Source: Anabas testudineus
Taxonomy: Eukaryota; Chordata; Actinopteri; Anabantiformes; Anabantidae
Length of the DNA stretch: 64,000 nucleotides
Direction of reading: 5' to 3'
Assembly (NCBI RefSeq): GCF_900324465.2
Contig: NC_046610.1
Span: 7,008,484 to 7,072,483, forward strand
Part shown: piece by piece, positions 34,401-49,400 of the stretch
Position numbering within the stretch: the first letter of the stretch is position 1
Layout: each line of letters begins with the position of its first letter
Program-made: the position numbers and the translations under genes
The notes under the pieces: model-generated
What the model was told of the DNA's origin: nothing
What the model saw: only the letters and a program-made list of their open reading frames with translations
Database searches by the model: none

Positions 34401-37400
34401 TGAAGTTCATCACCTGACAGGAAGGTGGCAGCACACACAACAGTTATTGTTATTATTATGATAACTTGTAATCACTACGATAAACTTCTATAAACGAACA
34501 AAATGTTTGCCGGTTATCATTTTATGCTTCCTCTCATCACGGCACAACGGTGCATACCTTCATTACTCCCTGCAGCTTCTGTGGGAGACTGACATTAAAC
34601 ACAGTGATGGGCAAGACGAGGGAGTTCGTAAGCCACAGATGCACCTGGTTGGCTTCTTTTTGTTTCACCTGGAACAGACTGGATACATTTGCAACGGTCC
34701 ATCTGCAGAAAGGAACAACAGAAATTACACAATAATACTCAAATAAACATATCCTGTATGAGTAATAGCTTCTGAACAAAAGAACAGTGAGTCTTGGCTA
34801 TAATCCTTCAGGTCTACTATAAAAAATCCTCCACGTCACCTGTGTGTGATATGTAGTCCAGGGAAGATGTAGGTTGACCTGTTTTCCATAATTTTTAAAC
34901 TGATATGACTGATGCATTTCCTGCTGTAGCCCGGCACTGAACCTGTTACAAGAAACAAGCCTTTTCTTCATCACTTTTCCAAGATATTAATGACAAATGT
35001 CATGTCATCTAACAGAAATTACATGAGGAGGAATGATTTGAAACTAAATGAGTATTCACCTCTACAAGACAGGCTGGCCACTTCAGTGAAGTTTTTTGCT
35101 TCTGGTCTCAGAAGAACCTGATGAATTTCCATGCTGGCTTCTGCTTTTGATAACATGTGCATGTCCTACAGGAGATGCAGTAAAACATCTTGTCAGAGCA
35201 AATAATGATAACGAAAGACCATGACAAAGCAAGCCAAAGAGAATACCTCACCTTTACATAGAGCTTCTTGCCTCCAGAATTTAACATATATACTCCTATT
35301 TTTGGTTCCCCTGCAGAAAAAAGTTGCAGGATAACTACATTTGTTATAGACATAGATTCACACAGTTGTAAGTGATGCTGATATTTCTCCTTCCACAACA
35401 TTACTCATGAATGAGAGTCATAATGAAACTGTATTAGTAATTAGTAATGCTATACTATGCACAGTCACATTCTCACAGTGACACCCACCTACTGCGGCCT
35501 GTCCAGCAGTGGGGGCCACCAGCAGCACCAGAATGTGCTCAATAATGTAAGGCTTGAGCTTGTCCAGGTCAGCAGGCCGGTCCCCACGCGCAGACAGATT
35601 AATCTGCAGACTGAGGCGCTCCTCACTCTGGAGGCAGGACCCCTGGAGACGGAACAGGAAAAGCATACCAGTCACAAACCAAACAGATTGGGGTGAGATG
35701 GAAAAAAACAATGAGCTGCAGTTTAAGAGTGAAATAAATAGAAACAACAGAAATAAGACCAGGTGGGATGTTAAATTCATGAGTTGTTAAGGCAACAATG
35801 GAAAGAAAACCAATGTTGATGCAGAGGTGTGAAATATTTTTCTTTGTTCTTGAACAACATTAGAGCAATGAGATGCATACTGTTTATCGACAGTAAAAAG
35901 CAGGCAGTAACATGCTTATACCACATCCCTCAGCCCTGTGACTAATCTCTTCTCTTGGAGCTGACAGATCTGTATGAGAGAGAGCATATCTCACTCCAAA
36001 CAAGTGATATCTCAGTAGGTGAATCACCACTTCACTACCTGTACGCAGACACTAGCTTGGTGCCACTAGCAACTGAAGGCTTGTTATATCAAGTCGAATC
36101 CTTTGAAACCAGGAATATGGCTAACTTTCTCTACAGCTCATTTAATCTGCGAGCAAATTCAATACTGACCAAAGAACGGAGGTGCAGGTCTTTCATACAA
36201 TTTGACGGTCAGACCCGTGTCACTCGTGCAACAGAATGAAAGAATGATTTCAGTTCATATAATTATGACAATATAGTTGAGTTATCAGCTGCTGTGTCTT
36301 GCATCACGTATATTGCGCCACATGAGCACTGGGATGCCCACGTCAATTACAGAGTCTCTTGAGAAAGCAATTAAAAGTCTGGCAAGAGATCTCTCCCTCC
36401 TCGGGGGTTATAGAGAAAACAGAAGGCGCTCAGATGACAAGCCCGGCTGTCTGTTGAAGTTTTAGACTAACTGGCCTTCTGCTCAGAGGAGTAGGTGTGA
36501 TGAGAGCGTTGAGAGAGGCTCAGCTCGATTTTTGCATAATAGCAACAAACTAAAACAAAATAGTTTCTGAACTCCCCTGCTTTTTAAAGTCTGCATGCAA
36601 ATTCAAGCTTGATATTTTTAAGGTCTGAATAATTGAAATTAAGAATTCACTTTGTTAAAAAGATAATATTTATCTCTCCATATTAAAAAAACAGGGGAAC
36701 CACAGACAGACAGAACCACTCGGATTCTGATGTCAGGCATCTTTTGTACTAGCAAACAAGTTTGGTTTTAACTACTGACATGTTACATGGATCCCTAAAT
36801 GACTCATTATTATTGGCAACACTTATTAATATCCACTAAAGAAATAAGTTTGAGAAAAAAGTACCTGAGGACTGTTGAACAAACTCTTTGGTAAGCTGCA
36901 CTCCAGGAGCAGACCCAGTATGGTGATGTTGGAAGCATCTTCCTGCAGGACAAACAACATAAAAGGCAACACAGTGAGGGATTAAACATCTTACTAGCTT
37001 AATAGTCAATTAGACTAACAATTAAGATAATTAATACATTTTTAATAAACGTTTTCTCTTGTCGTCATGGCTTACTTATCGATATCACCTGACTGAACTC
37101 TAGTGGTGCTACAGTGCACTGTGTATTATAGCAATTCAGTGCCACAACAAAGCAGCATTGGTTGATTGTCTTGCTTGGCGAAGACGTTAAAAACAGCAGA
37201 ACACCTGTCTACAGATATTTAAATGCACCTGGTGCACCTCCTGCAGTGTTATATGGTTTCAAAAATGGCGAGGTGATCAGTAATTCTAATGCAGATTTTA
37301 AAAAGAGAGAAACATTAGAGTATATTAGATCAACATTAAGTGCATCTGCTTTTAAGCCGTCATGCCATCTACACCATCTACCTCACATACAGTATCAGTA

Positions 37401-40400
37401 ACATCTAGTAGTAATAGAATAAAACAAAGTCACTAAAGCTATGTAATTGTTAAGAACAAGCTTTTAAGTATTTTATTCAGTGATCCAAACACCACAAAAC
37501 CAATTTGTTCTCCGTGTGGTCAATGGTTGTTGGGACAGGCCTGTAGTAAGTACTAGGAGAAAAAGACCATAGTAATTATGTCTAAATTGGGCTGAGTTTT
37601 CCATTGCATCCATGTTGTTTTAAATTGAATACCAATGGAGGGAGCGCCTCTCTTCAGCTGCTAATTGTCACATTAAATAAATATATACTAAATGTGTTTT
37701 TACTGAAATAACAGACAAAGCATTATGGCCTTATCCCAAGCATTACTGGAAGCTGAAGATACAGTGTGTTAAAATGAAAAGAGCGGGAATTAAATTATAT
37801 TATTATTATTATTATTATATTACAATTCAAGTGTTACATGAAGCAGACATGCAAAGTCAGAAAAATCTAATAGTTTGAGTTTGAAGTGTGCTAACTTAAT
37901 GCTAAAACACAAGAGGAGGATAAGTACACTGTACGTGGTGAATGATTTAACCATATGTTGGGGAGCTTGTCAAGGGGAGAAAAAAACGTCTGCATTCAGC
38001 ATAAGCAGCGGCCGTCTGGGTGATTGTGAGAGTCTCTCTACACTTGGCCAAGCTGACATTTTGCAACTGCCACCCCACTTCCTGTTGTGGAGGCGAGGAC
38101 TACTTTCAGATAGCTTCTCACACATTTTCACTGTCACTAGCTTGTTTTTAAAACTATGCAATCATTTATCTTCGGTTTCGGTGAGAAAAACTTGGTGAGA
38201 ATGAAAACTGTTCAAAGCTTGTGCCATTTAAACTGAGGGTCTGTGGTTATACTTTACAGGCAATTTTTAACCAAAAGAAAATAAGGTTTGCATGGAGGGT
38301 TTCAAACTGGCTGCACAAATATTCAGTTTATTTATGACAGCAACTGCTTGTCAGTGTGTATCACAAAGCCTGTGTGTGTATGTATGAAGCCATGTGTTTA
38401 TCAGGGCTGGAAGGAAAGGGAAATCAGCTGTTTCCAATGATGAGCTATTTACTTAAGTGAGGCCCAGACAAACCAACATGCAGACATTTAAATACATACC
38501 TGAGTTTGGGTCAGCTTAATGCTGTGTATGTGAGGGAATATTAGCAGACTATCCTTTCTTTGGACAGACTTTAATGAACCCTGGTGAACCCCCACACCAA
38601 ACACCTGGAAAAAGAATAGTTAACATTTAGAGAAGATTCTCCACACCATGTGCATTATATTGAGTTCAGGAAGTCAATAAGCAAACAAAGCAGCAGGGTC
38701 GGGCCTGAGATGAACTTTGGAAGCTGTTGGCAAGATGGTAGCTAAAGCTTTCAGTTTACTAAAAAAGGGAAGTACTGTACAAGTTAGCTCATAATATAGC
38801 ACCCCAAAGGATGCAGCATTTAGATTTTTTTTTTATCTTGCTGAAATAAAAACAAACACTGGGTTAGGTTTGCAAATTTCAGAGGACTTACGCAACTCTA
38901 CCGTATATGGTAACTGTAGTTAATACCAACTTAAAACTCAAAACTAAAAAGCAAAACTATTCACCAAACATAGTTCTAATACTATAAATGGTCAACATAT
39001 TTCTAAAAAAGCAGACAGGCCCAATTGGCCCAACATTTTTGAGATGCTCCTTTAAAATATTTTTGACTATACATATTTAGACTAAATATATCATGCAAGG
39101 CAGACACGCAACTACTGTTTGCTATTGAACTACATGTGGTTTAAGATTTTACAGTCACTGGCACGTGGCACCAAATGCACAGGTGAAGCTGACATAAATA
39201 GTCAACAGATTAAGAAGAAAGTGAATAAAACGCAAAGATCTGTGTTGTCGATTCCTTGGCAAGATTTAAAAAAAAAATAAAAACAACAACAACATACAAA
39301 GGACTCAACGTTTACATGTGTGAGAAATATGTCAAGGGAGTGGCACTGTTGAAGGCTGTTCATGGGAATCCAAGTATCTGCATGTCTGGGCGTGTTTGCG
39401 TTCCATGAACAAGTACATGGCAGAAACACTGGGGTGCACGTTTAACAGGAGATGGGCAACATTCAAAACACAATACACAACTTTTAAAGCTTTTGGGGTA
39501 CATTTTTGAACTTTATTCTTGCTTCCAGTGTGGAAACATTTGAAAGACACATGCAGTAAATGTCAAAGTGAGGACAGCTAAACTCTGAATTAGCTAAACT
39601 GTTATCTGAACAAGTTTGTGTGGAACAGCAACACAGACAGAGAGACTGGAGTGAATGTTAGCTCAGACGACACAGTGGTCCGAAGAACTTAAAGACTGTA
39701 TTCTGGTCATTCTAGTAATGATGAAGTATGTCTACTAAAGGTGCAAATGGGTGGTAGTTACAATATTACATAAAATATTTTCTCACTGTTTTTAGCTGGA
39801 GGCAAAAGTTAAACACCACTGGTTTACCTACTTGTGACATCTTGACAACGTTCTAATAGTGTATGTAACTAAGTTTTTGACTTGCTCTGGTTGTTTGTGA
39901 GCATGAGCATGTAAAATAAAAACAAACATGGATGCTGCTAAAGAAGTGCTATTTTTAATCGCGTTTAAAAGAAGCTCGGTATGTGGTAATATAACCAATA
40001 TGCAAGCACCATACCATGCGATAAAACCTGAAGCAACAGAAGGACCACATGCATGTGTGATGTGGGATTTCACCATTATCAAAACAGAACAGACTATAGA
40101 GCAGGTGTATTAATGCAACTGACCTGGTATGACAGTAGCCCATGGGCTGATGTGTTTATAAATAATGTGTTTTCTACGTTGCCCTCCTCAGATGGAAGGA
40201 AAATTAGTTTAAAAGATGCCTTCCCTCTGGGTGGGATCACCTAGGACAGAGAGAAAACATGATGTAAAACATTATTTCACCAGTGTACCCAAATTATAAT
40301 AATAAAATGAGGTGCTCACATGGACACTTACTCTTCTGTGAAAGGAAGGTATGTAAAAATGCCTGCTGGATGTAAACATTGACAGCAGAGTCACAGGAAC

Positions 40401-43400
40401 TTCCTGGCTGGGGTTGTGTATATATATGGTTTCAGCTCTTGGCAGCCCCAGTGGCCTGTAAAGACAGACAGAGCGGCATCATAAATAGCTGAACTCTACT
40501 CCTCTAAGCCATTGCACATGTAGCACCGTGGTCAGCTGGGAGAAAAAAAAAAAAACCTTGGGGAAAAAAAAAAAAAAAAAAGAAAAAAAAAAAGGTACAA
40601 ACTAAAATTAAGGAAGCGCATCAAATCTTTTACAACTCAAATATTGAGTTAGCTTATTCATGAGACTTCTAAGCCTTGATTATACCACATTTAAGCCCTT
40701 AGAATATGGAGTAGTTGAAGTGGTTACTGTTTTTAACTGTTTTAATTTTAAACACAGTTAACTTCCACTGGACAACACGTCCCATAAATAGAAGCTTATA
40801 CGTTTTTAATATGTAGATTAGCACACAATGAAACAGACTCACATATCTTATATTATACCAAGGTAAGAAGTGTGAACTCTTCATTGCTAATCAAAGAGCC
40901 CTGCTCTCACATGAAAAACCACATATACAAATAGGACATAAGCAAGGCTATGAAAAGGCTTTGGGTTGCATCAGCTCAAATATTGGCTTTAGCAAAATCG
41001 CCTATAATCAATTACAGCACTACAACATGACACTTAAACTAAAGCTACCACTCTATTTCTCTGTGTCTATGTTTGCCAACATTCATAAATATTATGGCTA
41101 ACAGAGTTTGGATGTGAGGTACTTTCATGTGAGCTAAAAATCAATTTGAGTGGGTTCTGGAGATAATCTTGCATAATGCAAAGTGTGTGCATGACTTAAT
41201 GTAATTCTATTTTTATCCTCTAGATGTACTGGCTAGGGTAGCATAAATTAAAAGTAACCTCTGTACAATATAATGCATACAATAATATAACCTACTGTCT
41301 AATACACACCATCACTTTAAATCTTCTATGGCCAGAGAGGTGGTGGTTCACCTTATTATATTTAGATGCCAGGGTGTTGTTGTTGTATTGCACTGCATTC
41401 AAGTGACAAGCTGTCATTGGTTGTGTTTTAGTGCACAAACAACACATTTAATCTATTAAGGGTTGACAAACTGAATTAAGCTAAAATTAGTACAAAACCT
41501 ATTAATTGATTGTTGTACCTGACTCGCAGTACATGTTAACCTACTTAACCTACAAAACATAAGATCTAAATAAAGATTAGTGATTTTCCTAAACTGGCAA
41601 AAATAGATTAGCTTTAAAGGTGTGAATACTTATTATTATATCATGATGTAAGTCTTTTTCTGGGCAAAACGTTTTTCTACTCTACAACTTGACTTCTTTT
41701 AAAATAGACCCAAACAGACCCGTTCAGTTAGATTAAGATTGTAAATAAAATAGAAGAAGGGACAGAAATCTTAGGTCAAAAGGTGAATAAAAAGACAGAA
41801 GTGCAATTTTATTTGTTGCACTAAAAACAAAGGTTTGTTGTAATTCTTGTTGGCCAATTCCAGGTGAATGTTATACAACCTTCTAAAAGCTTAAAGTCTG
41901 CAACATTATCATTACCAGATTGTTGACATTGTCATTTGAAAAGTTCCATCAAGCCTCAACTCAAGCATTTTTCATTTCCTGTTTGTCTGTGAGTGTTTAA
42001 TTTTACTTTCATTTAACATCTAACACATTAGTTTTCAACTTGGACATGCATGCAGTGTATTGAATTAACTGAAATTAAGTAACTCTGACTTATTGCTCAA
42101 TATGCATAAATAAATGGACATGGACAGACACCCTCTCCTAACTAAAACTAAAACCATCAATAAATACCAAACAGTTGTCCCCTTTTACCGCTTTGATCTC
42201 AACCACAAATACCCAGTGTCAATTATGTTTCAGTCCAAATACTCATCTAATACTAGAAGAATGTTTGGTCATTTGCCTGGTTTCTGAAATCTAGATGTAT
42301 AATATAAAATATCACAAAATGCTGCAACTGTTTGCTTTTAATAGAAGCAATGGGACTGCTGTCTAACCACAGCTTTGCATCTGATATTCTGGCTACTTTG
42401 GGAGTATGGAGGCAAACAGTAAAGCCCTTGACACTTATGACTGGGGTAAACCCTCTCCAATATGTGCCTTGGCATTGAGAAAGTGAGCTTACTGCCATAC
42501 TTGGATAGCCTGTCTGTTCTTTAACGTTGAGGCCGCTTCAAATTATAAAAGCTTCCCTTTCTGTAGGATTCCTTAAAGCAAGATGCAACTTGGTATGACA
42601 ACACTGTCTTATCTGACCTCAGTTTAAATGAAGTCAGTAGTTTTTTCATGTTTTCAACATCATTCAAGACCGAGAGATGGTGAAATTAAGTACACTTTAT
42701 TCTGGCTTTAGTTTAAGGTTTTGTAATTTTGAAATTAACAACATCTATCCTTAATAGGACACATCATATTAAAACAAAGAAGTGAGAGTAGGACTTACTG
42801 CATCCCAAAATCCAGCAGTGGGGGCTGAAAGTGCAATGACCTCCCATTCTCCCGTGTATATGGAGTGGAGCTGGTGGAAAAAAGAACATAATAAAAAACA
42901 TAAAGCTAAATGACAGTATGTACATTTATTATGCATCACTAAAAAGTCAAAACATAAAAATAAAAGTGTCTGTTTGAATACTTTACTAACAAATACAAAC
43001 AAATCACCATATAAATAAAATTATTTCCACTTTTCAGTGGACCATGTGACAGTTCATAGTTAATAACTGCTTCACATCTCCTAGTGTAATAAAGGGACTA
43101 GTCTCATAAAGAAAATCTTAACTTTCAGCAGCCAAGTTAAATGTATGCATTTTAAATTAGTCTAAATCCAAAACTTTTTTCTTGTTATTCCTCAGATCAT
43201 TCCATATAATTAATTCAAAATTATACAATTTCCTCTTGCTTGGCATAAGAACAAAATGTTCTCAAAACCAAATAACACAGCGGTTTAAAATCTAGATCTG
43301 TAACTGAGAAATACTGGAAGTCTAGTAAATGTCAAAAACAGTGATTTGACCATCCCAAGAACAAGGTTACATGTTTGTGCACGTTACCTTGTACAAACGA

Positions 43401-46400
43401 CAGTGTAAAGCCATGCAGCTTGAAAAGGGTTATTTTTGATTAGTACCAAGTAATTTTTTCACCTAAATATAATTTACCCCCAATGGGATGACATCAATTT
43501 CACGTAAAGAATTCCACTTTAGAACAACATGGCAGGTGCATATAAAATTAATGTGCTTTTCTCACAACTGAACAGCATGTGACAGAAGCTAAACACAAGC
43601 AAACAACCACAAGTCACGGTTAAAACAGGAAACTCTTCAAACATCGGCTCTCACTTATAGCACATAGTTAAAACCTTAAATATGTTTTAGCAAAAACCAA
43701 AAAAATGAAGCAAAAATTTCATTAGGTTTAATTATGGATTGTATTAGATGATAGTGTGTTTATTAGTGTGTGAGGTAGGGATGCAGCAGCTGATCTGTGG
43801 CTGCATGAGTGTGCATCTATGTGTGCATGTGTGATAAGACTGAACCCTGTTGACAGAAGACTCTCACAGCTGTTGACCAACAAAAGAAAGCAAGTCGACA
43901 TGTAGATCACAAGGGCGAAATAGTGTGTTTGCCAATGGTGTAGCCATCTTTAATATTTGTTTAAGCAAGTAATTTTTGAGTAGGTTCCCACTGCAGTTGA
44001 ACAAAAGATCAGGAAGAGACAGGGATGCAAGAAACTAGACTAGACATCAAATAAAGAGCTGCTAGAAGCTGTAAAATTACTTTAGAAGAAATAGAAGAAA
44101 AAAAGCACTGAAAAATTTAGCTATTTTAAGAATCTTCTCATAAATAGACTTCAACTTCAACGATACATTGAAATCAGGCTTACAGCATCAAACACTACAA
44201 CTAATGATTAGTATTTTATCGTAAGTATTATGGTTACCAAAACATTTTGATAATACATTTTTTATGGAACGATTAATAAATCAGCACATCATTTGAGTTT
44301 TAATAAACTGTACAGCAGACAGGCAGCGACCACTGATGTACTCAACAAAACTGACACAAGCCACTACCAGTTTTAGACTTGAGGCTTGTCTGGGGAAACA
44401 CTACACATGCCTATTTTGGTAGTGTAAGTGTAGTTTGTCTGTAGGGCTTGTTTGTAGAGGCACAATCTACTGATAGATGGCAGTGAACAGGTAGAAACTC
44501 TCAATACCAAGAAACCTGTACACCCCTATACCAAAATAGTGTTGTAGTCGACACAGATGGTTGGCAGTCAACTCTTTCTCATTAGGAGGCCATCTGTGTC
44601 ACATTTAGACAGACTCTGCTGGGCCAAAAGCCCATACAGCAACACTTTGCCATTCTAGTCTATTCCATAACTTAACTTATAAAATTCAGTGACACTCCTT
44701 TAAACGCACAGAAAGGCTAAATGGCCAAAATATAGTAACAAACACCCAATAAGACTGTTTCCTGTGCATTATAGTTAAGTAAAATAGCTCTAGTGTTGGG
44801 TGACCATTCATATTAATAACAGTTCCTCATACCAGTCCCCAATGGCCTAATGCCACGCCAGCTACGTAAGGCATACTGATGTCTGTTCGTTGTTAGGTTG
44901 ACTAGCAGGCTGCAACACTGATGTGCAGCGTTAAGGCATAAAATGCAGGCAGGCATTAGGTAGGAGAGGAAGTGAAAAACAGTTGTTGCAGTGGTCAGAG
45001 TGCTGGTTTCAGTCAAAGCTAGAGGTTCTGTAGTGATCTAAATCATCAGTGCTAAAAGACTAAAGATGAAAAGACAACACAGTTATAAACAGTGCATTTT
45101 AATCAGGCAAATTTTATTCATGCATGCACCCAAAATAAACTATGTTGTGAGTTTTGTGCCAGCGAATGCACAATATGTGGGCTTGTCTTGCAGGCATGTA
45201 TGATTTCAAAACAGACAGAAATTTAGAAATCAATCACTATCCATAAAAAAAGGATTTCAAAGGAAACACAAACTCACCTGCTGAAGTAATAACATTTTTA
45301 CATAAAAACTACATCGTCCATAACAAATTCTCCCAGTGTTAACTAGAGAATGTGGAAAACGCTAAAAAAAAAAAAAGGTGCACCATGTAAAGCCAAAGCT
45401 AAGCCGCTTTAAACTACTGAATCTAAAAGTAGCATTCTAACTAGCAAAACAAGTGAGGATTACCAAATTGCCTCTGCTGATTAATTATCACTCATGGAGA
45501 CTCAATGCTGAACAGGCATAGACAGACATATTGTATGTTTATAGAACAAATGCAAAAAGTAATGTCAATCTTAATATGTGTAGTGCTTCTCAATCCCCGT
45601 TCCTTTCTGGTATATTCCTACATTTAATCATGTATTTATATAAATTCTACTGGTGTGTCTACTAGTGTGACTATCAGTTATGAAAGAGGCCAGCGCAATG
45701 TGAATGTTTTAACTGTAGGAAGACAAGGTGCAGGAAATCAGACCAACATCAGCCCCTGAAAACAGTCACAGTATACAGAACCTCTGACAGTGTACAGACC
45801 TCTATCATCTGATTTGGCAAGTATGTGTGGTTAGTGTTTAACAGAACAATGTCTACTGTTGGCAGGGGGAAAAAAACTTGACATACTGTACTGTTGAAAG
45901 TTTGATGCTTTATATCCAGCTCTACAAACAGCACTGTCGTTAGCTAAGTGTGTAAAGGCTCTACCAAACTGGATTGCTTTCTGAGGCCAATGCTATTACA
46001 ACAAGCATTAAAACAGCACTGACAAACATGAAAACCCATTGGTAACCCTGTAGCTGCCCTCTAATAAACAAATGCTGTTTTTTGCTGTTAGGCCCAAACA
46101 AGTATCAAAATCAAAATGGGAGCATTTGCTCAGTCTAAAACAATAACAATTTACTTAACTAGAACAATTAACAACTAGCAACATACAACAATACACAAAC
46201 AATGACATTAAGTAGCTGCAACACTCAATGCATAGGTCCAGTTAAAGCCACTCATTCACGTGAGATCAAGGACAGAGTCGTAAAAATGCCTCATAGTTCA
46301 TTACTTTCTGTGTGACAAAATGTTAGCATTACCCTTCTGTCTTTAGATTAAGTCTGTGATAACAAAATGCAGTGGCACAACACAAATAGGCTGGCAGTGC

Positions 46401-49400
46401 GTGCTAACAAAATGAGATACAACACTGTCTTCAGTACTTATATAATTGCTATAATCTATGTTGTGTTAACTGCCAGCTCATTCATAACCTGTCAAAAAGT
46501 TTAACTTTAAACTCTGTTTGAGGGGAAACAATGTGTGTGAGTTAGCATGAGGGGTCAAATGTGAAGGAGAAATTATGTTGTCTGCCCACATAAGTTTTCC
46601 AAGAAGTTTTGCAGGATAGACAGGTGATATAGATCAAACATTGCTGTTTGAAAATGTCAGCAGCTTCAAGATCACATAGACTTTTGTCTCCTTAAAAGTA
46701 GATAGCTGCAATAATATGATGTGGAATAAAAGACCATTTTAAAAGGAAAGCACTGACTGATTAGAATCTACAGTATATACACTGATTAATACAAATGTAG
46801 AATTGATTAGTTTCAATAGACAAAAGATTCAACATCAAAAATACTGTACTTTCTTTAATGGTTAGTGTAGAATCAGGTTCGTATGTACTTCTTTAAACAC
46901 ACGCAGAAGGAGTGCATTTACCTTGTTGTTTGTCTAAGTAACTTACTCTTTTCTCAGTTCAACAGAAGCTCCCCTCGAAGAAAAACTCAACAAGTGTACA
47001 GCTGAGGTGTAGTTTAAAGGTTCTGTCCACTGCCATGGTACAAAAATAACAAGTTATGCTTGGTGCTACTTGATCCCCTGGATCCAACCCAAATAAAGTC
47101 AATGTTAGCAGTGACCTCAACCATGCTCTAGGAGAGAGGTTAGGACCAGGGGAGAGTTTAGGTCAACTGGTGTTCACACATTTGCTGAGCACAGGATAAC
47201 AGTAAAAACAAAACTATTAAAACCACATGGCACCAGGACACCTACAACTTATTAACACCCAAGAGTGGGTTAGTGCCAGAAAGCTATTTTTAAAATCATC
47301 ATAACAAAGAAGAAAGTAGATTTTATGAAGTCATTGATCAAAGTAAAAATTACTATAAAGACCAGGAGAAGAGCTACTGACACAAGGCTGGACTTCGAAA
47401 GAGATATCATTAACCTCTGTATCTGCAGCCTGCTTTGCTCTTTAGGCTAGAAGAGAGTGTTGGCAGGTCTGCCAAGTGCCTGATAACCCAGGCATGAGAG
47501 GCCTCGCAGCCCAAAGCTCTTGAGGTCTCCAGGTCAAACACTGCTACAATGCCTCCTTGCCTGTTAGCTTCCTGGTTTGAAAAACTACCGTATTACCCCA
47601 ATGATCAGCAAGTGTTGCCTTGATGTAAACCAGATGAACTTTATATCACAAATGAAAACATACCACTTTAAGGGAGTATTCCAGTGATTTAGTATTTTCA
47701 TAAACATTAGCAAATTCACAAGAGACACAATTTGACAAAAGAATTACCAAAATAAAAGGAGGAAAGTTTCCCTATCGTGTTTTCTGCTTCTTACTGCTAG
47801 ATTTACGCTGCCTGGTTTGATTCAAACGTCTGTTATACAGAGAAGACATTAAACAACTGTTTTCACAGGCTGACAAGTACTCCTCATAACTAGCAAACTG
47901 ACATTTCTATACGAAACCAGTGCTGTTCCCCTTTAGCTAACTTAAACTGCAGAGAATGGATATGTATACACTACTTTTAAAATCATTCGGCACTATTTAG
48001 CACACATTATCCAATGTTGGTGCAGTTCCTACACACACTTGCAGGGAGTTCATGTTTTGCTAGGTTGCACATCTTTATCTTGGGGTGTTGGACTGTCATG
48101 ATACTGCCACAGTGTGTTATATAATAACAGGTCTGTGAAACAACACATCAGCATAGAATTACAAATATCTTGCAGAGACTTTAGCTGTACTGTAGCTGGG
48201 ATACACAATTGAAGAAAAGAAACAGGAAAGTGTGACTAGTTCAGGTCACAGACTGGACTTTCTACTTTATCAGCATTGCTAAAATACGCCGACTTTAAAA
48301 TTATTTGAGAAACAAAGAAGCCTTACGATGAACTGGACCTAGCAGATTATTACTGATGTTACTAAAATAAAACCACTAACTGTTGATATTTTGCTGGAAA
48401 CATCTACATTCTGAACAATTTTCAGCAGCAACAAAAACAGCTGGGAAAGACAGACCTCCCATTTTTTTTTCTCTCAAGGAGTTCTAAAATTAGTCAGGAA
48501 TTTGGTTCTGTGCCTCTCTAACACACGACCCCAATCTCTCTCCGTCACACACCCCCTTACTTACCAGCATAAACAACATAGCCTGCGTATGGAGGACGTT
48601 TTATTAACATTCAGTCCTGTTACCCAGAAACTTGCCTGTGTCATTTCCCTGTGAACATATGTCCCTATAGATATAGTTAAGTTCTACATGTCAATATAAA
48701 TTGACTATAATTTGTAGTGTCTTGAATATCTTTAAAGTAAGTTGGAGCATCTTTTTTTTTTTCAACAGCACTTCTTGTCTTTACAGTACACAATCATTCT
48801 TAAGTGCTGCAGAGGCAGGCCTGTTTTTCCATAGGGCTACTCACAAACCAAACTGACACCACAGATCTGCTTTCATTCTGTGTCTACTGTATAATTCTAG
48901 TCTACACTATACAAGAGGAACACTTCTGTATGATGCAATCTGTATGTTGGTTTGGGGTTTGTTGGTAATTATGTGGCTTAGTGGAAAGTCTCTGCCTGCT
49001 CCCAAGTGCCACCCGCGAACAGGTGGAAACGTTTCATCAACTTCACACACTTAAAACTGCTGAATGTATGTTTGACTTTCTTTGACTGATTTTTAAACCA
49101 GCAACTTCCGGTTAAAATGTTTTTATGTCTTTTTCTTCTGGGATTGCTGATTGTCATAAATATGTAATGTATTACATTAAAATGTGTCAGAGAACCCATA
49201 GAGTTTCAGTTTTATACTGTTCCAAGAGAAGATGAACTAAAAAAGTCTTACCTGTCTTCTAGTGGAAGACTATCTTTTCGTCGCTCCTTCTCCACCTGAC
49301 AGTGGAAAAAAAAAGACTCATGGTCAACATAGCAAACATTAAACCTATTTAATTACAACTGTAAAATTACAATGGCAAAACAATTTCCCTAATTGATTCA

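Noticed and set aside
35955-36239. 94-codon plus-strand frame in tmem131l intron 8 as a nested gene
   Set aside because: No recognisable domain, no splice or promoter signals and modest length. It is kept only as a possible conserved element.
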